Shown here piece by piece: positions 14,566 to 23,635 of a stretch of DNA of 64,000 nucleotides. The position numbers and the translations under genes are program-made. This DNA comes from Salinicoccus roseus (GTDB lineage Bacteria > Bacillota > Bacilli > Staphylococcales > Salinicoccaceae): assembly GCF_003814515.1 (NCBI RefSeq), contig NZ_RKQJ01000001.1, positions 1,054,001-1,118,000 on the forward strand, in the 5' to 3' direction. The notes beneath the pieces are model-generated. The model saw only the letters and a list, made by a program, of their open reading frames with translations, searched no databases and was not told the DNA's origin. Every line of letters begins with the position of its first letter. Position 1 is the stretch's first letter.

Positions 14566-15921
14566 TTAACCGATCAGGATGCGCTCTTTAGGGAAGTGGT
14601 ACGGCAGTTCCTTCTGCCGGCCGGCCATGGAGAACAGGAATGAAATGAACCCGATCCGGCCGATGAACATGAATATCATGACGACGATCTTACTCGGCGC
14701 CGACAGTTCGTCGGTGATGCCGGTGGATAGTCCGGATGTTCCGAATGCGCTGGTCACTTCGAAGATGACGTCGATCAGATCGAAGCGGCTGTCCTCGAAC
14801 AGGACGACGGAGATGATGCCGCTGAAGACGAGGAAGACGGCGAGCGTTATGACGGCGAATGCGCGGTGCAGATCCTCCTTCGCGATCTCCCGGTTGAAGA
14901 TGCGGATGTCCGTACGGCCACGGCTGAAGGCGACCAGGAACAGGATGAGCAGGGCAAACGTCGTCGTCCGGATGCCGCCGCCGGCCGAACTCGGCGAGGC
15001 GCCGATGAACATCAGGGCGCTCATCATCAGCTGGGTGGCATCACTGAACAGGCTCGGGTCGACGGTCGTCAGCCCTCCGCTGCGCGTCGTCGCGGAGGCG
15101 AACAGGCTGTTCATCATCGTCTTGAACCATGAATCGCGGACGAAATAGTTCTGCGATTCCATGATGAAGATGAAGAAAGCACCGATGAAGAAGAGTCCTG
15201 CATACGTCACCGTCGTAATCTTGGCGAACAGTGTGAAGCGGAAGTTCTTATGATGCTTGCTCAAATAGTTCCTCACTTCGATCAGCACCGGATAGCCGAT
15301 GGCCCCGAGCATGATCTGGATCATCACCGGCACCTGCAGTATGTAGGCTTCTTCAAACCCGAGCAGGGAATCGCCGAACAGATCCATCCCGCCGTTCGTC
15401 GTGGCGGATACGGAGAGGAAGATGCCGTGCATGAGCGAATAATACACGTCGTTCGTCTCGACAAGGAAGTATGTCACATACATGAATGCCCCCACCGCTT
15501 CAATCACCAGCAGCACCTTGATGATTTCGAGAACCAGCTTGACTGCGCCGGAAAATTTGTACTGGTTGTTGTCGACTGCAATCTGCATGCGTTCGCGGAG
15601 GCCGATGCGGCGGCCGAACAGGACCCATACCATGGTTCCCATCGCCATGATGCCGATGCCGCCGAGGTTCATGATCAGCATGATGACGACATATCCCCCG
15701 AGGTTGAATGTCTCGGAAATGTTGATTGATGTCAGACCCGTCACCGACAGGGCCGAGGCGGCGACGAAGATGGTGTCGATCAGCGCCGTCGTCTTCTCTC
15801 CTCTGTAGAATACAGGCAGGCTGAGCAATACACTCGCCAGCATCAATGCAATGAGATAGTACAGAAATATACCCCTTTGTGGACTGAGAGAATCCAGGAA
15901 GCGCTCCAGCCACTTGAACAT
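14566..15921 (-). CDS. ktrB: Potassium uptake membrane subunit, KtrB/TrkH type
   Basis: A 451-residue Trk/Ktr potassium channel-like transporter. The four selectivity-filter loops are visible: VTGLTSINI, ATTNGGMDLF, TTRSGGLTTVD and FGTSGLSTGI. It needs a cytoplasmic KtrA/KtrC RCK ring, which is not encoded here. The start at 15921 is favoured by AAGGGGT upstream. A halotolerant lifestyle fits strong potassium transport. The degenerate phosphoesterase gene follows in the same transcript. Confidence 0.93.
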   Translation of the reverse strand: MFKWLERFLDSLSPQRGIFLYYLIALMLASVLLSLPVFYRGEKTTALIDTIFVAASALSVTGLTSINISETFNLGGYVVIMLIMNLGGIGIMAMGTMVWVLFGRRIGLRERMQIAVDNNQYKFSGAVKLVLEIIKVLLVIEAVGAFMYVTYFLVETNDVYYSLMHGIFLSVSATTNGGMDLFGDSLLGFEEAYILQVPVMIQIMLGAIGYPVLIEVRNYLSKHHKNFRFTLFAKITTVTYAGLFFIGAFFIFIMESQNYFVRDSWFKTMMNSLFASATTRSGGLTTVDPSLFSDATQLMMSALMFIGASPSSAGGGIRTTTFALLILFLVAFSRGRTDIRIFNREIAKEDLHRAFAVITLAVFLVFSGIISVVLFEDSRFDLIDVIFEVTSAFGTSGLSTGITDELSAPSKIVVMIFMFIGRIGFISFLFSMAGRQKELPYHFPKERILIG

Positions 15922-16061
15922 TGCAACCCCTTCTTTCAAATGCATTCGTTACACATCATATATTCAAAAATACACTTCATTATCACGCAGGTGGACACCT
16001 GTGTCAAGACACGCCGTAATTGCTTCTACAGTACCCTCTTTCACCCCCTTACATGCATAAT

Positions 16062-16093
16062 AAAAAGCACCGGCCATCGGCCGGTGCCCCTCT
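16062..16093 (-). terminator. Terminator of htrA
   Basis: On the minus strand the perfect stem GCACCGGCCGATGGCCGGTGC is followed by TTTTTA, right after the htrA stop. Confidence 0.93.
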
Positions 16094-16094
16094 C

Positions 16095-17735
16095 CTACTC
16101 CAATGTCGCCGTCGTCTGCTGCAGCTGTCCATCGCGGTAGTATTCTATCTGCATCTCTTCGCCCTGTTCCTTTTCATAGTACAGGTATTTCCTGAGTTCC
16201 ATCATGTTCTCCACTTCGTTTCCGTCGAGCGATACGACGACATCAAGCGCCTCGAGCCCTGCCGCATCAGCCGGCGTCCCTTCTTCGACGTGGCTGATGA
16301 TGACGCCGGAATTCACATCATCCGGAAGATTCATCTCATTGACCAGCACTTCTGCAGGGACCGTATAGAGATCCTGGAGCAGCACACCGAGATAAGGCCG
16401 CTGCACTTCGCCGTTCTCCTCGAGCTGTGTGACGATCTGCTCGACTTCATTTGCCGGAATGGCGAAGCCGATGCCTTCGACCGTCGGCATGCTGATCTTC
16501 ATGGAGTTGATGCCAATCAGGTCGCCGTTCTGGTCGACCAGTGCCCCGCCGGAGTTGCCGGGGTTGATGGCGGCATCAGTCTGGAGGACGTTCGCCTCCC
16601 AGTCGTAGTTGCCGTCGGTATCGATGTCGACGGGGACGCTCCGGTCAAGTCCGGAGATGATGCCCCGGGATACGGAGCCCGAGAATGCCTGGCCGAGCGG
16701 CGAACCGATCGCAATGGCCGTCTCGCCGACGAGCAGCTGGTCGCTGTTGCCGAAGTCTATGGCATCATCGATATTGCCGCGTTCGACGCGTACGACCGCG
16801 AGGTCCGTCCAGAGGTCGGTGCCGATGATCTCACCGCTCAGCTGGTCGCCATTTTCAAGGTTGACCTGGAGCTCCGTCGCACCTTCCACAACATGGTTGT
16901 TCGTGACGATGTACGCATGGTCGTCAGTCAGCTTATAGATGACACCGGAGCCGGTACCCGCTTCCTCGGGCTCGCTTTCCGGCCCTTCCTGGAGGCCCGG
17001 CACGACTTCGCCCATCCTTTGCAGGTTGATGATCGAAACGACCGACTGCTTCGCCTTCTGGATGGCGGCCGTCGTATCCGAAATGACCTTATCGGAGTTG
17101 CCGCTCTCTTCCTTGAGCTGTCCCTTGATGTCCTCCATCTCCTGCTCGTTCTCTTCGGAGACGCTCCGATCGGCGGCCTCTTCGGTATCCGCGCCATCTT
17201 CCGCTCCGTTGCCGCCGCTGCCGTCATCGTTCAGGAAGTTGAACAGGAGCAGCATGGCGAGTGCGCCGAGCAGTCCTGCGATGAATGGCAGGAGGAAGCC
17301 GCCGAGGCAGCCGCGCCGCCTGTTGCCGTCGTTCCCGCCATTACCATCATTGATGTGCCGTTCGTCATCGGCAGGCCGGTCCGCATCGTCACTTCCCGCG
17401 GTCATGCCGGCAGTGCCGCCCATGCTGGCTGGTACGCTCTGGTCCCTGTATCCTTCCTCGCCCGGAGCATATTCCCGCTCCGTTTCCGGAGGCTGTTCAT
17501 TTTCACGCCGTCTGGCCGTTGCCGGCATCTCTTCCGCATCACTCGATGCTGCCTGGGTTTCGATGTCTTCATCGTGAGGTGCCTGTGACACGGGCTCCCT
17601 TTCATCCGTCATATTGTCCTGCTGTGACGGTCCCTGGTCCGCTCCGTCCCTGCGCTCTGGCTCCTCGCCCGAAAACGTCCTACGCTTCCGGCGGTATCTA
17701 TCTTTTGGAATGATATGCTTCTTCGATCTTTCCAA
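16095..17735 (-). CDS. htrA: Membrane-anchored serine protease HtrA/DegP family
   Basis: A 546-residue protease. Residues 1-143 form a long, charged, low-complexity cytoplasmic region; one membrane helix lies at 144-168; a trypsin-like domain holds His281 (TNNHVVEGA), Asp311 (TDLAVVRV) and Ser395 (NPGNSGGAL); a PDZ domain covers about 437-540. It degrades or refolds damaged exported proteins at the membrane surface. The long N-terminal part is typical of staphylococcal HtrA2-like proteins rather than Bacillus HtrA. It lies 44 bases after the terC gene without a clear terminator between. Confidence 0.93.
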   Translation of the reverse strand: MERSKKHIIPKDRYRRKRRTFSGEEPERRDGADQGPSQQDNMTDEREPVSQAPHDEDIETQAASSDAEEMPATARRRENEQPPETEREYAPGEEGYRDQSVPASMGGTAGMTAGSDDADRPADDERHINDGNGGNDGNRRRGCLGGFLLPFIAGLLGALAMLLLFNFLNDDGSGGNGAEDGADTEEAADRSVSEENEQEMEDIKGQLKEESGNSDKVISDTTAAIQKAKQSVVSIINLQRMGEVVPGLQEGPESEPEEAGTGSGVIYKLTDDHAYIVTNNHVVEGATELQVNLENGDQLSGEIIGTDLWTDLAVVRVERGNIDDAIDFGNSDQLLVGETAIAIGSPLGQAFSGSVSRGIISGLDRSVPVDIDTDGNYDWEANVLQTDAAINPGNSGGALVDQNGDLIGINSMKISMPTVEGIGFAIPANEVEQIVTQLEENGEVQRPYLGVLLQDLYTVPAEVLVNEMNLPDDVNSGVIISHVEEGTPADAAGLEALDVVVSLDGNEVENMMELRKYLYYEKEQGEEMQIEYYRDGQLQQTTATLE

Positions 17736-17779
17736 ACGCGACCCCTCCTAACTGTTTTGTACCCCCCATTATAGGGATT

Positions 17780-18586
17780 TTAATGGTTGCTTTCCACTTT
17801 TTCACCATGTCCATGATCATTGCTCAGGAACCATCCTGCTGCGATGATGATCACCATGACTGCCCAGAAGATCAGCTTCCATGTTCCGGAATGCGGGAAA
17901 TCATGCGGAATGACTGCGATGGCATCATGCGCAAGCGTAAGCACGGCAAGCTTCACGCCGACCCAGCCGACGATTATGAAGGCTGCGACTTCGAGCCCGG
18001 GCTTCCTGTTGAGCAGTTCGACGAACCATGTGGCGAAGAACCGCATGATGATGACACCGATCAGTCCGCCGATGAGCATTACGGTGTACTGTCCAGCATT
18101 GACGCCGAAGAAGTCGCCGCCGACTTCAGGCAGTGCAAGTGCGATGGCTGCGGCTGCAAGTATCGAATCGATGGCGAATGCGATATCCGCAAGCTCCACC
18201 TTGAATACCGTGAACCAGAATCCGCTGCCCTTCTTCTCCTTCGCTGCGTCTACCGCAATGCCTTCAGTGCCGGCTGTCGGTTCCTCCGGCTCCTTATTCC
18301 CCTGCCACAGCTTGTACAGGTGCGAGATCGACACGTAGAACAGGTAGAGTGCACCGAGTGCCTGCATCCACCACCACTGGACGAGCCAGACGAGCAGCAG
18401 GATGGCGATCATGCGGAAGACGAATGCACCGAGCAGTCCGTAGAACAGCGCCTTCTTCCGGCGTTTCCTATCCAGGTGCTTGACCATTACGGCGAGCACG
18501 ACCGCGTTGTCTGCAGCAAGCAGCCCCTCAAGCACGATCAGGACGACGAGCACCCATGCGTACTCCAAAATTATCGCAAAATCCAT
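17780..18586 (-). CDS. TerC-family membrane protein, probable manganese exporter
   Basis: A 268-residue membrane protein of the TerC/Alx/YkoY family with about eight helices. Family marks are LEGLLAADNAVVLAVM with its acidic residue pair and VELADIAFAIDSILAA. Alx and YkoY-type members export Mn(II), some for metalation of exocytoplasmic proteins. AGGAGG precedes ATG 18586, and a yybP-ykoY Mn riboswitch with terminator sits directly upstream, which fixes the likely substrate. A histidine-rich tail (NDHGHGEKVESNH) may bind metal. Confidence 0.92.
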   Translation of the reverse strand: MDFAIILEYAWVLVVLIVLEGLLAADNAVVLAVMVKHLDRKRRKKALFYGLLGAFVFRMIAILLLVWLVQWWWMQALGALYLFYVSISHLYKLWQGNKEPEEPTAGTEGIAVDAAKEKKGSGFWFTVFKVELADIAFAIDSILAAAAIALALPEVGGDFFGVNAGQYTVMLIGGLIGVIIMRFFATWFVELLNRKPGLEVAAFIIVGWVGVKLAVLTLAHDAIAVIPHDFPHSGTWKLIFWAVMVIIIAAGWFLSNDHGHGEKVESNH

Positions 18587-18611
18587 AACATTTCCTCCTA
18601 AAATTTGATGT

Positions 18612-18662
18612 GAACGCAAAAAGACCTTGATCGCATGCCAAAAAGGCATGCGGTCAAGGTCT
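18612..18662 (-). terminator. Riboswitch expression-platform terminator before terC
   Basis: A 17-base stem beginning GACCTTGACCGCATGCC on the minus strand, with a TTTTT loop, runs into a T stretch. It lies between the Mn aptamer and the gene and overlaps the aptamer 3' end. Confidence 0.9.
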
Positions 18663-18760
18663 CACGACACAATACGATGTATTGCTCAATGCACCGGGAT
18701 TCATCCGTCATGACGATGCATTGGTGGGTCGCCCCACTCGTTACTCCCCTTTTCCGCTGA
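18655..18760 (-). ncRNA. yybP-ykoY manganese riboswitch
   Basis: Read on the minus strand, AAAAGGGGAGTAACG, GGGGCGACCC, CGTCATGACGG, and the 3' CGTGAGACC reproduce the yybP-ykoY aptamer, which senses Mn(II). It lies 70-175 bases upstream of a TerC-family gene, a classical target. With Mn bound, the overlapping terminator is expected to be disrupted. Confidence 0.88.
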
Positions 18761-18829
18761 AAAGGTGTACGTCCACTATGATTACATCCTAAATATAGAC
18801 GATGTGGCGTCCAAAGTAAAGTGCAGATG

Positions 18830-20386
18830 CTACAGCAGCGTATAAAGTTTTATTTCAGGATACTTCTCGCTGAACCAGCGCATGGCGAACTCGTTCTCGA
18901 ACAGGAAGACCTGGTTGTCATAGCGGTCGAGCACGAGGTTCGAGCGCGACGTACTCATCGCATCCGTGATGGCATCCTCGTTCTCCACCCAGCGGGCGAT
19001 TTTCTTGCCGACCGGCTCCATGATGACGTCGGTGTTGTACTCGTTCTTCATGCGGTGTTCGAACACTTCGAACTGCAGCTGGCCGACGGCGCCGAGTATC
19101 GGCTGGTTCGTGTGCACCGTCTTGTAGTACTGGATCGCGCCCTCCTGCACGAGCTGTTCGATGCCCTTGTAGAAGTGCTTCTGCTTCATGACGTTCTTGG
19201 CGGATACCTTCATGAATATCTCCGGTGTGAACTGCGGCAGATCCTCGAAATCGACCTTCTGACCATCATAGAGCGTATCCCCGATCTGGAAGTTGCCGGT
19301 GTCATACAGTCCGATGATGTCGCCGGCGTATGCCTCGTTGACGGTCTCCGTATCATCTGCCATGAACATCGTCGCACGGTTGACCTTCGTCTTCCGGCCG
19401 GTGCGGGCCAGGGTGACGTCCATGCCGCGCGTGAACTTGCCGGAGACGACGCGCATGAACGCCAGGCGGTCGCGGTGGCGCGGGTCCATGTTGGCCTGGA
19501 TCTTGAAGATGAAGCCGCTGAAGTCTTCATTCTTCGGCGACACCTGCGACTCCTCCTTCGTCTTCCGTGGCGTCGGCATCGGCGCGTAGTCGACATACGT
19601 GTCGAGGAACTCCTCGATGCCGAACGTGGACAGTGCGGAACCGAAGAATACCGGTGTCAGGTCGCCCGTCGCAATCTTGTCGCGGTCGAAGGCATCCCCC
19701 GCCTCCTCGACGAGCATGAACTCATCGATTGCGGTCTGGAACGCTTCGTCTTCTGCGATCGGGTGTGCTTCCTTGAGTGCATAGTCCTCATCAAGCGTAA
19801 GCTTCTCCTCTTCGCGGTAAGGGTTGATCGTGCGGTCCTTGCGGTTGATGATGCCGAAGAAGGAGGGCCCCATGCCGATCGGCCATGTCATCGGATACGT
19901 CTCGATCTCGAGCGTCTCCTCGATCTCCTCGAGCAGTTCGAACGGCTCCTTGCCGACACGGTCGAGCTTGTTGATGAACGTGAAGATCGGGATGCCGCGC
20001 ATTCGGCAGACTTTGAAGAGCTTCAGCGTCTGCGGCTCGATGCCCTTTGCGGCATCGATGACCATGACGGCGGAGTCGACCGCCATCAGTGTGCGGTACG
20101 TATCTTCCGAGAAGTCCTCGTGGCCCGGTGTATCCAGGATGTTGATCTTGTATCCGTCGAAGTCGAACTGCATGACGGAGCTCGTGACACTGATGCCACG
20201 CTCCTGCTCCACCTTCATCCAGTCGGAAGTGGCGAACTTGCCGCCCTTCTTCCCCTTGACCGTACCTGCCTGACGGATGGCGCCGCCGAACAGCAGCAGC
20301 TTCTCGGTCAGCGTCGTCTTCCCGGCATCCGGGTGCGAGATGATGGCGAACGTCTTTCTTTTTTCTATTTCATGAGTGAAATCCAT
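18830..20386 (-). CDS. prfC: Peptide chain release factor 3
   Basis: A 518-residue GTPase that recycles RF1/RF2 from the ribosome. G motifs: [22 protein letters not shown] and INKLDR; RF3-specific blocks include [15 protein letters not shown] and [15 protein letters not shown]. The start at 20386 follows AAGGAG; the longer frame is without support. It follows murE and a small gene in the same direction, as in Staphylococcus. Confidence 0.96.
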   Translation of the reverse strand: MDFTHEIEKRKTFAIISHPDAGKTTLTEKLLLFGGAIRQAGTVKGKKGGKFATSDWMKVEQERGISVTSSVMQFDFDGYKINILDTPGHEDFSEDTYRTLMAVDSAVMVIDAAKGIEPQTLKLFKVCRMRGIPIFTFINKLDRVGKEPFELLEEIEETLEIETYPMTWPIGMGPSFFGIINRKDRTINPYREEEKLTLDEDYALKEAHPIAEDEAFQTAIDEFMLVEEAGDAFDRDKIATGDLTPVFFGSALSTFGIEEFLDTYVDYAPMPTPRKTKEESQVSPKNEDFSGFIFKIQANMDPRHRDRLAFMRVVSGKFTRGMDVTLARTGRKTKVNRATMFMADDTETVNEAYAGDIIGLYDTGNFQIGDTLYDGQKVDFEDLPQFTPEIFMKVSAKNVMKQKHFYKGIEQLVQEGAIQYYKTVHTNQPILGAVGQLQFEVFEHRMKNEYNTDVIMEPVGKKIARWVENEDAITDAMSTSRSNLVLDRYDNQVFLFENEFAMRWFSEKYPEIKLYTLL

Positions 20387-20396
20387 AATTTTCTCC

Positions 20397-20636
20397 TTAC
20401 TTTGTAGAGGTTGCGCGTGTAATGTCACGTGCGACTGATTCGCATGTTTCCTCATCCATCACATTGAACAGATGGAGGATGATCTCCTCGGCCTGATCCG
20501 CTTCGCTTAAGTCCCGGCTGTACTCCAGGCTGAAGTTCATATCCGGTATGCTGACGATGTACGTGTTCCGTTCCTCGTGCGGGAAAATGAAGACCGGCAT
20601 GCGGGCGTCATTGATGGATGTCTGCGTCTGTAACAT
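20397..20636 (-). CDS. Small conserved protein between murE and prfC, possibly YueH-like
   Basis: A 79-residue protein whose central [20 protein letters not shown] looks like the small YueH family; I am not certain. It overlaps the end of murE by 29 bases and starts ten bases before... its stop lies ten bases before prfC, so murE, this gene and prfC form one transcript. ATG 20636 is six bases from GGAGGG, whereas ATG 20642 abuts it. A gene of this size holds the same position in Staphylococcus, as I recall. Confidence 0.6.
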   Translation of the reverse strand: MLQTQTSINDARMPVFIFPHEERNTYIVSIPDMNFSLEYSRDLSEADQAEEIILHLFNVMDEETCESVARDITRATSTK

Positions 20637-22110
20637 ACTCATCCCTCCGGTATTTGCGGTATGCCCGATCCAGTGCGATCAGGTCGTCGCGGTGCGGCAC
20701 CTTCACATAGTCCGCCATGATCTGGTACGGCTCGCGCCCCTTGCATGCGAGCACCACCGTGTCGCCGGGCTCTGCGATGTCGATCGCGTATTCGATGCCT
20801 TCGGTGCGGTCCGTGAATGAATGGTAGTTGTCATGCGATGCGCCTGCCGCGAGCGCATCGACGAGCATTTTTGGATCGTCATTGGCCGGGTTGTCCGGCG
20901 TGAAGATCGCCACATCAGCCCGGGTGGAGATGCGCCCCATTTCGCGGGCCTTCGAAAGATCCCGCTCCCCAGTCATGCCGACGAGGAAGATCAGGCGCTG
21001 GGTGACGAAGGGTTCGATCGTATCGATGATCTTGTCGAGCGCGTCCGGCGTATGGGCGAAATCGATGATGATGTCGATCGGCAGTGTCTTATCGAGCACC
21101 TCCAGGCGCCCTTCGACCGGTGCCATGTCGCCGACAGCCGCGATGATGCGGGAGAGCCGGTACCCCTGCAGCCATTCACTTATGATGGCGCACATCAGAT
21201 TCTGTATATTGAAGTGGCCGATGTACGGCGACTCGACGTGGAAGGCCCCTTCCGGCGTGTTGAGCATGAAGTTGAAGCCTTCGAGCGTCCCCTCGATGTC
21301 CGTCGGATGGAAGTCCGCTTCCGGGGTCATGCCGTAGGTGATCACTTCGTGCGGCGTCATTCTGCTGTAGCGCGCACTCCATGGGTCGTCCTGGTTGAGG
21401 ACGATGTATTTGCGGTCCTTCATGTTGTGCCCCATCTGGGAGAACAGCAGCCCCTTCGTATAGCCGTATTCATCCATCGTATTATGGAAGTCGAGGTGGT
21501 CCTGCGTCAGGTTGGTGAAGATTGTTATATCATATTCGATGCCGAATGTGCGGCCGAGGCCGAGCGCGTGCGAGGACACTTCCATCGTGAACACTTCCGT
21601 CTCCCGCTCATGGGCCTCCTGGATGCGCTTGTGCAGGCGCGTCGTCTCAGGCGTCGTATTCGTGCTGCCGTAGCGGTCTTCATTGATCATGAATCCGTTC
21701 GTCCCGAGATAGGCACTGTTCTTGCCGAGCGCCCGGCTCAGGTTATGGATCATCGTCGCCACGGTCGTCTTGCCGTTCGTACCGGTGACCCCGATCATCG
21801 TCTGGGTCTCATGCGGGAAATCATAGATGTACTCCGCAAACAGCGCCGCCACCTTTTCCGGATCCTTGACGATGAGCAGTCCGGCACCTTCCGGCAGCTC
21901 AACATGACGGTCTGTGACGATGAACCGGCAGCCGGACCGGATGGCCTGCGGAATGAAGTCAAACCCGTCCACCTGGTAGCCCCTGATCGCGACGAACACG
22001 GAACCTTCGTCCACTTCACGGGAATCCATCGTTATATTTGTCACGGTTTCCGGGAAATCCCCATAGGCCTCTTTTATTTTCAGAAGGGAAATCAGAGTCT
22101 TCGAATTCAT
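20608..22110 (-). CDS. murE: UDP-MurNAc-tripeptide synthetase, probably L-lysine-adding
   Basis: A 500-residue cytoplasmic Mur ligase that adds the third residue of the peptidoglycan stem peptide. ATP loop: GVTGTNGKTTVA; carbamylated-lysine region and DHLDFH are present. The specificity motif is DNPAND, as in the Staphylococcus aureus lysine-adding enzyme, not the DNPR of diaminopimelate enzymes. This predicts lysine-type peptidoglycan. ATG 22110 is preferred over GTG 22122 from the position of AAAGGTGG. It is divergent from the ltaA-like gene. Confidence 0.95.
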   Translation of the reverse strand: MNSKTLISLLKIKEAYGDFPETVTNITMDSREVDEGSVFVAIRGYQVDGFDFIPQAIRSGCRFIVTDRHVELPEGAGLLIVKDPEKVAALFAEYIYDFPHETQTMIGVTGTNGKTTVATMIHNLSRALGKNSAYLGTNGFMINEDRYGSTNTTPETTRLHKRIQEAHERETEVFTMEVSSHALGLGRTFGIEYDITIFTNLTQDHLDFHNTMDEYGYTKGLLFSQMGHNMKDRKYIVLNQDDPWSARYSRMTPHEVITYGMTPEADFHPTDIEGTLEGFNFMLNTPEGAFHVESPYIGHFNIQNLMCAIISEWLQGYRLSRIIAAVGDMAPVEGRLEVLDKTLPIDIIIDFAHTPDALDKIIDTIEPFVTQRLIFLVGMTGERDLSKAREMGRISTRADVAIFTPDNPANDDPKMLVDALAAGASHDNYHSFTDRTEGIEYAIDIAEPGDTVVLACKGREPYQIMADYVKVPHRDDLIALDRAYRKYRRDEYVTDADIHQ

Positions 22111-22190
22111 GTTTCCTGCCACCTTTCAACTTTTATATTATACAATAGAAGCGTGGTGTTTAATAGTAGGAATTGACAGATGGAACCGCC

Positions 22191-22220
22191 CCCAGTATCA
22201 TCAAACAATGATATACTGGG
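22191..22220. repeat. Inverted repeat between murE and ltaA
   Basis: CCCAGTATCAT and ATGATATACTGGG flank a six-base loop. There is no T run, so it is more likely an operator or an mRNA 5' hairpin than a terminator. Confidence 0.5.
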
Positions 22221-22269
22221 TGGTAAAATATGCTCCACCCATCAAATAATCTTCTAAAAAGGTGACACA

Positions 22270-23466
22270 ATGGCAACCAATGATCATAAGAAAAGATTCT
22301 GGAAACTTGCTTTCATCCTCTTCCTGACTGAAATCGTCCGGGGGATGTTCATATTAAGCTACCTGCCCGCCCTGCCGACCATCGGCATCATTTCGCTCAG
22401 CCTGTCGGCCATCGTCATCACGATGCACTATGTATTCGATGCCGTGACGAACATCTGGCTCGGCTTCCTGATGCGCAAGATCGGCGCCTGGTGGACGATG
22501 TTCCTGTCATATGTCGTCGGCGTCGGTGCCATGGTCACCGTCATGTTCGACCAGAGCTTCTACGTGCTGCTGATCGCAGCATGCCTGCTCGGCATCAGCG
22601 TGTGTCCGATATGGATCATCGCACTGTCGAACGTGAAGGATGAGAACCGTGGCCGCGAGATGGGCCTCATCTTCTTCGCATGGCTTGCGGGGCTCGGTGC
22701 CGGCATGGTCGTCATGAACTTCCTGATCGGCATCTTCGATGCCGGTGCAGTCTATGCGATGGCCGGGGTGTTCCTGATCAACTTCATCGTCTTCCTCGTC
22801 ATGCCGGGCGACTACAAGGTGAAAACCCGGGAAGGACAGACGGCGAGCCGGCGCAAACAGCGCCTTCCGCTCCGCGAGACGTGGGATATCCTCCGCCACC
22901 ATATGAAGAACATGCCGGGCATCATGCTGCAGGGACTCGGTGTCGGGATGCTGCTGCCGGTCCTGCCGACATACATCACGACGCTGCTCGAGCTCAACTA
23001 TTTCGAATATACCTTCTTCATCCTGCTCGTCTTCGGCATCGTCGGCTTCGGCATGACGGTGCTGAGCCGGGCGCTCGACGTCCATACCGAACGCTTCACG
23101 CGTAGTGTGATCACGGGCGGCTTCTTCATCTATGCTGCAGGTGTCATCTGGTTCAGTACGCTTGAGACGGTATGGCTCATCTTCGCCATCGCAAGCTTCA
23201 TCGGCCTCGCCTACGGCATCATGCTGCCGGCATGGAATAAATACCTCGCCGGCACGATCGCCAGCAGCCAGAAGGAGGAGTCATGGGGCGTCATCAGTTC
23301 CGTCCAGGGCATCGGCGCCATGATCGGCCCGGCGCTCGGCGGGCTCATCGCCGACATCTTCGGCACGGTGACCGCCACCCTCATGGCGAGCGGTCTGATC
23401 TTCGTCCTCCTGTTCGTCTACTACGGCGTGCTGTTCTCCATCAACTGGCGGACAGCGCGGAGCTGA
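22270..23466 (+). CDS. ltaA: MFS transporter, LtaA-like glycolipid flippase
   Basis: A 398-residue major facilitator with twelve hydrophobic segments. Length (396 in S. aureus), divergent position next to murE and general sequence character fit LtaA, which flips the gentiobiosyl-diacylglycerol anchor of lipoteichoic acid. In S. aureus the synthase gene ugtP/ypfP lies directly upstream of ltaA; it is not there now. A drug/proton antiporter is the alternative. AAAAGGTG precedes the start. Confidence 0.7.
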   Translation: MATNDHKKRFWKLAFILFLTEIVRGMFILSYLPALPTIGIISLSLSAIVITMHYVFDAVTNIWLGFLMRKIGAWWTMFLSYVVGVGAMVTVMFDQSFYVLLIAACLLGISVCPIWIIALSNVKDENRGREMGLIFFAWLAGLGAGMVVMNFLIGIFDAGAVYAMAGVFLINFIVFLVMPGDYKVKTREGQTASRRKQRLPLRETWDILRHHMKNMPGIMLQGLGVGMLLPVLPTYITTLLELNYFEYTFFILLVFGIVGFGMTVLSRALDVHTERFTRSVITGGFFIYAAGVIWFSTLETVWLIFAIASFIGLAYGIMLPAWNKYLAGTIASSQKEESWGVISSVQGIGAMIGPALGGLIADIFGTVTATLMASGLIFVLLFVYYGVLFSINWRTARS

Positions 23467-23494
23467 CCCGGGCCCCGCCCGCGACTACTAATAC

Positions 23495-23533
23495 GCCCGT
23501 TTCCCTGTGCATATGGAAACGGGTTTTTCATTT
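23495..23533 (+). terminator. Terminator of the ltaA-like gene
   Basis: CCCGTTTCC pairs with GGAAACGGG around a ten-base loop and is followed by TTTTTCATTTT. Confidence 0.9.
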
Positions 23534-23635
23534 TCCCGAAAAGGTCTCGTGCAATTGGTAGGCAAGCCGGGGATTAAACGGTAGAATGGAGGTAAGCGCT
23601 ATCGCTGAAGTCCAATTCCAATGGGGTGTTTATAT

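Noticed and set aside
15946-16061. Cyclic di-AMP (ydaO) riboswitch upstream of ktrB
   Set aside because: The upstream gap is only about 115 bases and shows none of the conserved ydaO segments.
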